Source: Polynucleobacter sp. (GTDB taxonomy: Bacteria; Pseudomonadota; Gammaproteobacteria; Burkholderiales; Burkholderiaceae_D). From it: a DNA stretch of 64,000 nt. The notes beneath the pieces are model-generated. The model saw only the letters and a list, made by a program, of their open reading frames with translations, was not told the DNA's origin and did not search any database. Made by a program: the position numbers and the translations under genes. Shown here one piece after another: positions 46,134 to 52,850 of this stretch. Position 1 is the first letter of the stretch. Every line of letters starts with the position of its first letter. The stretch covers positions 1 to 64,000 of the forward strand of contig JAIPCX010000001.1 in assembly GCA_021737945.1 (NCBI GenBank), given 5' to 3'.

Positions 46134-46849
46134 TGGCTGGCCAAGTGCTTTTAGTCGAGGATGATCGGTCATTAAGGCAGACGCTGACCAAAGCCCTTGA
46201 ACTGGGTGGCTACCGCGTTGTACAGGCCGAGTCGATCGCGGAGGGAACGCTAAGCTTCAGTACTATGATCAATCGATCCGATTCTGAGGCCATAAAGTTG
46301 ATAATCGTTGATCTGGGCTTGCCAGATGGCGACGGTGCCAGTCTGATTCGCTGGGTGCGTACGCAATCGTCGGTACCCCTGATCATCATATCGGCACGAT
46401 ACGACGACAATAGCAAAGTGAATCTGCTGGATGCAGGCGCTGATGATTATCTAGTCAAGCCGTTTAGTTTTACGGAATTGATGGCAAGGATTCGGGTCGC
46501 GATGCGGCATCGACACCAAGATGAAAATCCCGCCCCCAGAATTTACAGGGCATCGGGCATTGAAATCGATTTGCAGCGCCATCAGGTCATCCGGCATGGC
46601 GAGCGGGTACGCTTGACTCCCACCGAGTTCAAATTGCTCGAGCGATTAATGCTGCAGTCAGGTCAGGTAGTTACGCATCGCCAATTACTAGCGGATGTTT
46701 GGGGTGCAGAATTCGTTGAGCACACACATTACCTCAGGCTATACATGGCACAGCTACGCAACAAACTTGAAGAAGTTCCCTCGCAGCCGAAACTACTGAT
46801 CACCGAGCCAGGGATAGGATACAGGTTAAGCGAGGCCGAGCCTATCTGA
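46133..46849 (+). CDS. KdpE-like OmpR-family response regulator
   Basis: A 238-residue regulator. The receiver has the acidic pocket VEDD at 9-11, the phospho-acceptor Asp60 in IIVDLGLPDGDG and Lys109 in YLVKPFSF. The C-terminal winged helix (RLTPTEFKLLERLMLQSGQVVTHRQLL and HTHYLRLYMAQLRNKLE) is of the KdpE type. It is translationally coupled to the kinase gene. Its targets are not evident; the channel operon 1 kb upstream is an attractive candidate but has no recognisable site. Confidence 0.92.
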   Translation: MAGQVLLVEDDRSLRQTLTKALELGGYRVVQAESIAEGTLSFSTMINRSDSEAIKLIIVDLGLPDGDGASLIRWVRTQSSVPLIIISARYDDNSKVNLLDAGADDYLVKPFSFTELMARIRVAMRHRHQDENPAPRIYRASGIEIDLQRHQVIRHGERVRLTPTEFKLLERLMLQSGQVVTHRQLLADVWGAEFVEHTHYLRLYMAQLRNKLEEVPSQPKLLITEPGIGYRLSEAEPI

Positions 46850-46970
46850 CTCGACGGCTATAACAATCAGCATTATTAACAGCGTACTATAGACACTTGC
46901 GCTTTATGAACTCGGGCGCGCTGATTGGAATGCTGCCACCCGTATGCTCACGATGTAAAACAATTTAAAT

Positions 46971-47324
46971 ATGAATCCCACCTCACCTCAACTAATCAAG
47001 TCGGGTCTTTGTACCTTTATTTTGCTGTCTGCGCTCAGTTGTGTAACAGCTCATTCAAGTGCCGCCAGCTTATTTGGCGATCTGTCCTGTCAATCTTGGG
47101 CAGATTTAGAGTACCCAAGAAAAAAAGCATGGACTAACGCATTTTTAGCACCGCTAAGTTTGACCCATCAAGGCCTTGAAAGAAAAAAGCAAGATCGTTA
47201 CAACGATGATCCCAATGCCTATGATCCCGCCATCCTTAGCATCGATAAGTTTTGCCTCTCTTATCCAAAACTAGGTCCGGCAGATGGGGCCGCTGCCTAT
47301 TTGAATAGTCTGCTTGAAAACTGA
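46971..47324 (+). CDS. Small exported protein with HdeA/Rap1a-like pattern
   Basis: A 117-residue protein with a signal peptide (LCTFILLSALSCVTAHSSAAS). The mature part has two cysteines about 55 residues apart in the pattern LSCQSWADL...AWTNAFLAPL...DKFCLSYP...AAAYLNSLL, the general form of small periplasmic all-helical proteins such as HdeA or Rap1a, with one disulfide. The similarity is only to the pattern and I cannot assign a function. It is 121 bases after the response regulator. Confidence 0.6.
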   Translation: MNPTSPQLIKSGLCTFILLSALSCVTAHSSAASLFGDLSCQSWADLEYPRKKAWTNAFLAPLSLTHQGLERKKQDRYNDDPNAYDPAILSIDKFCLSYPKLGPADGAAAYLNSLLEN

Positions 47325-47441
47325 CTTGGTCAGTTAATTCGCCTGAAAGAATTGCAGACGATCTGTACTATGCTCAATGCTCTTGATTAGAGGATGAGTG
47401 ACTTCCTGAATTAATCAAAATTCAAGTAGTGGCAAAGATCG

Positions 47442-47660
47442 TTAGTTTGAAATAATTTTAGCGATTTCAATATTTTTTCGTTCCGGATACCGCTCCGCCA
47501 AATACTCCAGAATATTATCTGCCGTAATACTGCGATCAGTTACCTTAAGCATTGCAGTCATTCGCAGACCATCATATATCTTGCGATCATTTGCCGTAAG
47601 CATTGCAGATATTTGCAAAGCATCATCTGAACTTTGTGAATAAATGAATCGAATAATCAT
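47442..47660 (-). CDS. Small hypothetical protein with an internal duplication
   Basis: A 72-residue frame 17 bases after the HTH gene on the same strand. It contains two 17-residue repeats, DDALQISAMLTANDRKI and YDGLRMTAMLKVTDRSI, encoded by DNA repeats offset by exactly 51 bases. The end, ILEYLAERYPERKNIEIAKI, looks helical. No strong ribosome site and no recognised family. The repeats keep the frame, which supports coding. Confidence 0.45.
   Translation of the reverse strand: MIIRFIYSQSSDDALQISAMLTANDRKIYDGLRMTAMLKVTDRSITADNILEYLAERYPERKNIEIAKIISN
47532..47625 (-). repeat. Internal direct repeat, 51-base period
   Basis: Two copies starting at 47532 and 47583, sharing GCGATCA, GTAAGCATTGCAG-like and TTCGCA/TTTGCA blocks. 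Each copy encodes 17 residues in the 72-residue ORF. Confidence 0.75.
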
Positions 47661-47677
47661 TTCAGATGCTTTTTCGG

Positions 47678-48073
47678 TTATACATTAGTTGCTTGATTGG
47701 CGATTTCAGTTCGCTTAACTATGACGGGCATTTTTGATTTTTTTAATGTCCTTGGCACTGCAGAGACTGTTTTCAGCAGGAATGAAGGCAAGTTCACTTC
47801 AGAATGGGGCTTGAAGTTATTTTGATTAAGTGTAGGAAGCTCTGAATCCAGAAAATCTGCCTTCAAGTGGAGTTTTCTTTTATAGAGCTTAATCAGTCGT
47901 GCAATTTCTGATTTGGCACCAGCAAAATAACTCAGGTTGCCGGATTCGATCGCGACAATACACTTAGGTGCCACGCCCATTTTTCTAGAAATATCTTGAA
48001 TGGACTGATTGAGCTGCTCCCGATGTTTTTTGAGTTCGACCCCTATTGCCGTCAGCTGCCTCTCGGTAAGCAT
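47678..48073 (-). CDS. RodZ-like HTH protein without membrane segment
   Basis: A 131-residue protein. The first 70 residues, IGVELKKHREQLNQSIQDIS ... IVAIESGNLSYFAGAKSEIARLI, follow the HTH pattern found in RodZ and XRE proteins. The C-terminal half is basic (LKKSKMPVIVKRTE) and has no helix for membrane insertion. The gene is divergent from the AraC regulator, with 181 AT-rich bases between. A decayed paralogue with the same upstream DNA is at 40655-40911. It is probably a DNA-binding accessory regulator of the element; that is inference. Confidence 0.7.
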   Translation of the reverse strand: MLTERQLTAIGVELKKHREQLNQSIQDISRKMGVAPKCIVAIESGNLSYFAGAKSEIARLIKLYKRKLHLKADFLDSELPTLNQNNFKPHSEVNLPSFLLKTVSAVPRTLKKSKMPVIVKRTEIANQATNV

Positions 48074-48185
48074 AATTAGGCCCCCACTTAATCAATTAAA
48101 TTTAATAAAAATCAATCTTATGATTTAATTAGACTTAAGAAATAAATATTCACAACGTAAAAACGACAACTCACTACGATACAAC
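47943..48185 (-). repeat. Duplicated HTH locus, copy 2 (intact)
   Basis: The counterpart of 40655-40911. It covers the start of the intact HTH gene and about 110 bases upstream. Common blocks include GCATAATTA at the start codon, ATGATTTAATT, TTAAGAAATAA and TCACTACG. The conserved upstream part probably holds the promoter. Confidence 0.85.
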
Positions 48186-48254
48186 TGAAAGTGAATTTAT
48201 TTCTACGAAATAATTAAAAATAACTACGAAATTAATTAAGATTGAATATATAAA

Positions 48255-49235
48255 ATGGCAATTTTAGGGCACAAAATTGAATGGCTATTTGAACAAGAGA
48301 CATACACTTCTGAGATTATTGGCTCCATAAGAAAATTTCAATTTCCTTACTCGCCAGAATTAGCAACTGGCTATACGGAGCATCTGGAAATTAGTGACGG
48401 CATTACCCTAATCAAATCTACTCATCATTTCAATAATGAAGATCGTCCTTCAGAATTTGCTTTAGGTAAGTATCAAGTAGCGTTTTCATCGCCTACTTTT
48501 ACCTCGCACATGGTGCACTCGGGATGCGTATCTTTATTTGATAATGCTAAAAATAATATTCTCAAAAGAACACCCGACATTGATCTGTTGGGCAGATTTG
48601 ATTTTTTTGATCTAGAACAAACTCTATTTACTGAGGAAGATATTTTCTTATCTACTCTTTTTATTTCCGAAATTGAGTTATTTAATTTATTGGGACCAGA
48701 AACTGCTGAAAATCTGTATATAAATTTAGATCTAGTTCAAAACAATGAATATCGCGCAATAAAAATTCCTCAAACTATTTCAAATAAGATTGCAAATTGC
48801 ACTCCCGATCATCTCGAAGGCAATATGCGATCACTGTTTGCGCAGTCCATCATTCTGCAATATCTACTTGAACTCAACCTCTACATATCATCTTCAAAAA
48901 GTTTTTTAAACAATCTAGAAAAAGATGATTTTAATGTGGCTGCTTTACGTACGGAACTTTTGCAAGTTACCGCAGATATACCTAACCTAGCAGAACTTTC
49001 CGAAAAATATAAGGTTAGCCCAGGAAAGCTAAACCAAGCGTTCATTAAAAAGTATGATCAATCTATTTATTCCTTTTTATCGAGTCAACGATTAGACCAA
49101 GCCTATCAAGCGCTAATCGATACCGATGTCCCAATGAAAACCCTTGCGCATAAAATTGGCTACTCGCACGTCAACCATTTCATTACCGCTTTTAAGAAAA
49201 AATTTGGTGTCACTCCAGGATCGATCAGGAATTAG
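48255..49235 (+). CDS. AraC-family transcriptional regulator
   Basis: A 326-residue protein. The C-terminal 90 residues form the AraC double helix-turn-helix: NLAELSEKYKVSPGKLNQAF, then VPMKTLAHKIGYSHVNHFITAFKKKFGVTPGSIR. The N-terminal 220 residues show no known effector domain. The gene is AT-rich compared with the flanking chromosome, with many AAA, ATT and TTA codons, which suggests acquisition from another source. Divergent from the RodZ-like HTH gene; the membrane protein gene at 49392 follows on the same strand and may be its target. Confidence 0.9.
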   Translation: MAILGHKIEWLFEQETYTSEIIGSIRKFQFPYSPELATGYTEHLEISDGITLIKSTHHFNNEDRPSEFALGKYQVAFSSPTFTSHMVHSGCVSLFDNAKNNILKRTPDIDLLGRFDFFDLEQTLFTEEDIFLSTLFISEIELFNLLGPETAENLYINLDLVQNNEYRAIKIPQTISNKIANCTPDHLEGNMRSLFAQSIILQYLLELNLYISSSKSFLNNLEKDDFNVAALRTELLQVTADIPNLAELSEKYKVSPGKLNQAFIKKYDQSIYSFLSSQRLDQAYQALIDTDVPMKTLAHKIGYSHVNHFITAFKKKFGVTPGSIRN

Positions 49236-49391
49236 TCAAAGTGGATCGACTGATCACGCGACCAATGACTTGGTTGGTAAAATAAATTACAAGTACCCAG
49301 CTTTGTATGGTCAAGTAAGCTTGATATACAAGCTTTTAAAATTTTCCAAACAATAGAAATTGTTGACACCGTCAACTAATGGAAATAAATA

Positions 49392-50183
49392 ATGCTACTC
49401 CCTACTCCCGGCGTTGACCAATTACTTGAAAGCCCACACTGGTCGGCTTTGAGTCTGGCTTCAAAAATCCTAGTGATTTATGGCGGCTTGATGCTAATAG
49501 CCTTAGGTCTTACGTATCTGTTTTCACTCGCTGATGCGAGAACCATTCGTGATGTGGGAGTCTGGGTCAAGCCTATGAAATTTATGGCTGCCAGCGCACT
49601 GTTTGCATGGACCACTGTCTGGTTAGTTAGCCTCGCGAATTCTTCAGTGGACCAAAGACAAGCGTATTCATGGATTACTGCTTTAATCATAATCACCTCA
49701 TTATTTGAGGTGGTCTACATCACCTATCAGGGCTCACGAGCTGAAGCCTCGCACTACAACGACAGCGACATGTTTCACATCATTCTCTTTGGCGTAATGG
49801 CTGTTGCTGCGATTGGCTTAACCGCTTCGCAAGGGTGGCTAGCGTGGGAAATTTGGAAGGAACAAAGTGCAACGGGTCTTTCGGCAATAACACTTAGTGT
49901 GGTGCTCGGTTTGCTACTGACCTTCGCACTATCAACCATCAGCGGATTTCTATTAGGCGGCAATCAACCGCCAGCTGGTGTCGGTCTACCTATCGTTGGC
50001 TGGCACTTGTACAGCGATATTCGCCCATCGCATTTTTTAGGCGTACATGCCCAACAATTTATACCCTTGCTAGGGCTTTTTGCAGAGCGATGGGGAGGAC
50101 GGTTCGATACATTAGGGGTGATAGCTGGAACAGCCACCTATATCTTTGCCTGGCTGTTTCTAACGTGGGCAGCACTGAGATAA
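49392..50183 (+). CDS. Hypothetical seven-helix membrane protein
   Basis: A 263-residue integral membrane protein with about seven hydrophobic segments (near residues 25-45, 65-85, 93-112, 127-148, 160-185, 220-232 and 240-262). Charged or polar spots such as DVGVWVKPMKFMAAS, YQGSRAEASHYN and VGWHLYSDIRPSHFLGVHAQQF look conserved in style, with histidines within or near helices. I do not recognise the family. It is the last gene before the right moaC fragment. The codon use is less AT-rich than the AraC gene in front of it. Confidence 0.75.
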   Translation: MLLPTPGVDQLLESPHWSALSLASKILVIYGGLMLIALGLTYLFSLADARTIRDVGVWVKPMKFMAASALFAWTTVWLVSLANSSVDQRQAYSWITALIIITSLFEVVYITYQGSRAEASHYNDSDMFHIILFGVMAVAAIGLTASQGWLAWEIWKEQSATGLSAITLSVVLGLLLTFALSTISGFLLGGNQPPAGVGLPIVGWHLYSDIRPSHFLGVHAQQFIPLLGLFAERWGGRFDTLGVIAGTATYIFAWLFLTWAALR

Positions 50184-50270
50184 ATTGCTGAGCGTTCGTT
50201 CAAGGCGGATGCGAAGCTGTGATAGCAACAAGCTTCAAGAAAATTAGAGTAGAAATAGATTTTGTTTTGA

Positions 50271-50307
50271 ACGAGGTGCGTTTGATGGAAAAGCTAAGCG
50301 GCAAAGT
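50271..50307 (+). repeat. Candidate right attachment site: diverged moaC 3'-end copy
   Basis: Encodes E-V-R-L-M-E-K-L-S-G-K then V-D-Y-stop in the frame that matches the moaC C-terminus. It shares the exact 14-base core TGATGGAAAAGCTA with moaC at 39533. The upstream 60 bases show no similarity to moaC. It may be the displaced original end of moaC, now free to drift. Confidence 0.55.
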
Positions 50308-50383
50308 GGATTACTGAAAGCTAAATAGACTGACTCAAACTCACTCGGGCCCGCACCGGCCCGAGCCGCCTCGACAGCAACAG

Positions 50384-50626
50384 TTACGCTGAGCGCGCAG
50401 GAATAGGACGATAGGTCGACCGGTTTCTCATCAAACTAACCAAGGTCTTGTCGCCCAAACGCATTTGCATGCCGCGCGTAGCAACCACTACGGCAGCTGC
50501 TCTAACGGACATAGAGGAAAATTTAGTCAGGTCGATTTCTTGCGCTAGATCTATGGCCTCATCGACCACATCAAACTCCATCGCTTCTAACTGTTTGAGT
50601 TCGGCAAGTAGTTCTGAACGTTGCAT
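50384..50626 (-). CDS. Small hypothetical protein downstream of bactofilin
   Basis: An 80-residue protein starting MQRSELLAELKQLEAMEFDVVDEAIDLA, largely helical, with a basic Pro/Arg tail (RNRSTYRPIPARSA). No membrane segment or known motif. It lies 55 bases downstream of the bactofilin gene on the same strand and might be co-expressed. Bactofilin partners are often small, but a link is only inferred from position. Confidence 0.55.
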   Translation of the reverse strand: MQRSELLAELKQLEAMEFDVVDEAIDLAQEIDLTKFSSMSVRAAAVVVATRGMQMRLGDKTLVSLMRNRSTYRPIPARSA

Positions 50627-50681
50627 TTTATTATTCCGGTTGAAGTCTGTAAAAAATAGGATACGAGGGATAACTACGGAC

Positions 50682-51128
50682 TCAGCTGAGTTTGCCGACC
50701 GAACTCAGTAATCGAACTGCCTCTTGCTCACTCATTGCTTCCTTAACTTGCGAATCGATATCGTGACCTTCGGTAGGAATAAAGTTACCGTTGATCTCAG
50801 CAGCTGGATTGATTTCGAGTGATTCATAGTAAAGATCACCAATCACGCGAGCACCTTCTTGCAGCTCTAGCGATTTCGCATGAATGTCACCCCATACGGT
50901 GCCTGCGATGATGGCGTTGGTGCAAAAAAGATTACCAGAGAGTTTGCCACGCATACCAATGATTACCGTGGTCTTCTCCAAGCTTTTCCCTTTTAAATCA
51001 CCGTTGATCGTGCCATCAACGAAAAAGGTGCCATTGAAATCGATATTGCCTTGAATAGTCGCTTCGAAATCAATTCGGGAATCGGCAAGCTGCCTATTGG
51101 TAGACAGTTGTTTTTCCAGAAATTTCAT
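50682..51128 (-). CDS. Bactofilin (polymer-forming cytoskeletal protein)
   Basis: A 148-residue protein with the bactofilin beta-helix: repeated short strands such as IDFEATIQGNIDFNGTFFVDGTINGDLKG, GKLSGNLFCTNAIIAGTVWGDIHAKSLELQEG and ARVIGDLYYESLEINPAAEINGNF. The regular hydrophobic-glycine pattern over about 100 residues is diagnostic. Bactofilins form filaments without nucleotide and place cell-wall or polysaccharide machinery. Here it is near envelope glycan genes, but those are in another operon. Confidence 0.93.
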   Translation of the reverse strand: MKFLEKQLSTNRQLADSRIDFEATIQGNIDFNGTFFVDGTINGDLKGKSLEKTTVIIGMRGKLSGNLFCTNAIIAGTVWGDIHAKSLELQEGARVIGDLYYESLEINPAAEINGNFIPTEGHDIDSQVKEAMSEQEAVRLLSSVGKLS

Positions 51129-51388
51129 CGGCTTTCCCTCACAACAAAACGCGGAGTCAAATTACTTTGCACGCAATACGAATACTGCGCAGATGCTGAA
51201 ATTTGGCGTAATTGAGAGTGACTGTCAACCAATCAATGTGTTCATATAGGCAAAGATAGAGAATGGACTTTCAGAGTACAGTGTTAGGCATTGATTTAGT
51301 TCAGAAAAATAATTTAGTTATTTTTTTATGTAAATACGTCAAAATTACGCACCCTAGAGCAAGAACTATTTAATTTGACAAGGTAATC

Positions 51389-51628
51389 ATGCGTAAAATC
51401 TTTTTGATATTATTTGTACTCGGGTTGCCATTGTTTAAAGTTAGTTTTGCTGAAACAATTTCCTCTTCAGCCAATACAGGAAAAGACAAAGATAATTACA
51501 ACACGGTGACATCACATCAGCATGGCGCACCTGCTAAAGTAGTTAAGCAATCCCCGAATATCAACCCCATTGTTGTCGTTCCAGTGGCGCCCGCTGGCCC
51601 TAGACCTTCGGCTCCGAATACCAAATAA
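51389..51628 (+). CDS. Small exported hypothetical protein
   Basis: A 79-residue precursor with signal peptide (MRKIFLILFVLGLPLFKVSFAE, cut near residue 21). The mature 57 residues are hydrophilic with a Pro/Val-rich end (INPIVVVPVAPAGPRPSA) and look unstructured. No cysteine, no known family. It lies 13 bases before the truncated haemoglobin gene and is probably co-transcribed. The 260 bases in front are AT-rich and probably hold the promoter. Confidence 0.6.
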   Translation: MRKIFLILFVLGLPLFKVSFAETISSSANTGKDKDNYNTVTSHQHGAPAKVVKQSPNINPIVVVPVAPAGPRPSAPNTK

Positions 51629-51641
51629 CTCTCGATAAAAA

Positions 51642-52016
51642 ATGACCGTTGCTCTTTTTGATAAATATGGTGGTGTACCCGCAGTAACACGGATAGTGCG
51701 CGACTTTCACGAACGACTGATGCGTCGACCTAACTTACGTCGCTACTTTGAAGAGATGGAAATGGATAAGGTCATCCAACATCACATCGCTTACGTTTCT
51801 TATGCTCTTGGCAAACCGAATCAAGACTTCACGATGAAGAAAATGCACGACCAGCACATGCAAGCTGGTGTGACAAAAGCTTCATACAATCAGATCATGG
51901 AAATTTTCTTTGCTGCGCTCGAGGAAGAAGGTGTTACCCCTGAAGATATCGAGATTATTGAGCAAACGCTGAAGGAAGTACGCGGTGAAATCGTCAGCAA
52001 AGGCTTGGAAAAATAA
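51642..52016 (+). CDS. Group 1 truncated haemoglobin
   Basis: A 124-residue 2-on-2 globin. The start ALFDKYGGVPAVTRIVRDFHERL is the typical N-terminal helix of trHbN, FEEMEMDKVIQHHIAYVSYALG is the B-E region, and HDQHMQAGVT contains the proximal haem His. It would bind oxygen or nitric oxide in the cytoplasm and possibly detoxify NO. A terminator follows at 52046. Confidence 0.87.
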   Translation: MTVALFDKYGGVPAVTRIVRDFHERLMRRPNLRRYFEEMEMDKVIQHHIAYVSYALGKPNQDFTMKKMHDQHMQAGVTKASYNQIMEIFFAALEEEGVTPEDIEIIEQTLKEVRGEIVSKGLEK

Positions 52017-52038
52017 TTACGCTGACCGTAGCAGCTAG

Positions 52039-52070
52039 AAAAAAACCCCGCACGTCGCGGGGCTTTTTTT
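52039..52070 (+). terminator. Intrinsic terminator of the globin gene
   Basis: A stem CCCCGC/GCGGGG with loop ACGTC, preceded by an A-run and followed by CTTTTTTT. The A-run and T-run make it usable from both directions, and the convergent outer-membrane gene ends 17 bases beyond. Confidence 0.9.
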
Positions 52071-52086
52071 ACCTAACTTGTTTACA

Positions 52087-52626
52087 TTATTTAATCGGTT
52101 GAGTAAATTGGAACATCACTGCGTTCAAGCCTAACAGGTTCACTTGAACTCGCTGATTACTATCGAATTCCCAACCTAGTGCTGGAACGATCGCGGGAGA
52201 GAATCCCTCATAGTTTGCAGGCACTTTATGTTGATACTTGCCGCGATAGCCATACAGAATACCCGCAGTCCATTGCGCATACATCTGGGGCTGGCCAAGT
52301 ACGCCACGGTACATCTGACCCCACGGGAAAAAGTAGCCGCTATCTTGACCAAATGAATTGCTAAAAAAGGCAGCGCCAGCGATTGACCCATTAGCACGCT
52401 CGCGTTCAGCACCAACAAGCCAGACGGTTTTATGATCATCACTGGGGCGAAAGTGATAGGTATAAGGAGAAGCGATCAGGCTCCAACGATCACCCGATTT
52501 GGAGGAGAGGTCGAAACCGTCAGTCCAATCGTAAGCTGATGCCACAGGCGCCACTAAAGCCGAAGCCAAGCCTATCAGCACAGCGATGACGTTTTTTGAA
52601 AAAGGAATGGTTGATAGTAAGCGCAT
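52087..52626 (-). CDS. Exported outer-membrane beta-barrel-like protein
   Basis: A 179-residue precursor with a signal peptide (NVIAVLIGLASALVAPVASA, cut near residue 31). The mature part consists of short aromatic-rich strands alternating with Gly/Ser turns, such as SLIASPYTYHFRPSDDHKTVWLVGAE, AGAAFFSNSFGQDSGYFFPWG and TAGILYGYRGKYQ, ending with alternating hydrophobic residues and a terminal IK. This resembles the eight-strand barrel size of PagP-like proteins, with WLVGAER and YHF reminding of it; assignment to an acyltransferase is not certain. It converges with the globin gene. Confidence 0.6.
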   Translation of the reverse strand: MRLLSTIPFSKNVIAVLIGLASALVAPVASAYDWTDGFDLSSKSGDRWSLIASPYTYHFRPSDDHKTVWLVGAERERANGSIAGAAFFSNSFGQDSGYFFPWGQMYRGVLGQPQMYAQWTAGILYGYRGKYQHKVPANYEGFSPAIVPALGWEFDSNQRVQVNLLGLNAVMFQFTQPIK

Positions 52627-52850
52627 AGATAGGATGTAAATTGAAATGGGATATTTTGCGTTGCGTCAAAAACAGGAAACGGTAACATTTATTAAATGTA
52701 ACTTCAACCGCCGTCCAATCTCGGTTTAACCGTTGTGGGCATACAGTAAATCAATTTCACTTTGATAACGATCTACCCTTAGTTCGCCTTGACGACCGTA
52801 ATCGGGCCATACCACTCGCAATAAATCGTCATCTACCGGACAATTCGGGT

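Larger units (their letters stand above)
39556..50305. mobile_element. Putative decayed genomic island inserted at moaC
   Basis: About 10.7 kb flanked by direct copies of the moaC 3' end. Content is accessory: an integrase N-terminal fragment at 41047, a dead HTH gene with a live paralogue, many small unrecognised ORFs, three HTH regulators, a channel operon and a solitary Kdp-like two-component system. Several stretches (40.4-41.0, 43.8-44.0 and 47.3-49.4 kb) look markedly AT-richer than the flanks. No complete integrase is present, so it would be immobile. The element could be several insertions over time. Confidence 0.5.

Noticed and set aside
50344-50365. GC-rich hairpin CTCGGGCC/GGCCCGAG downstream of the 80-residue gene
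   Set aside because: A good 8-base stem, but there is no T-run on either strand, so I do not call it an intrinsic terminator.
39580-50383. A tRNA gene as the island target
   Set aside because: I looked for a tRNA-like cloverleaf and CCA end near both edges and found none; the only edge similarity is the moaC 3' end.
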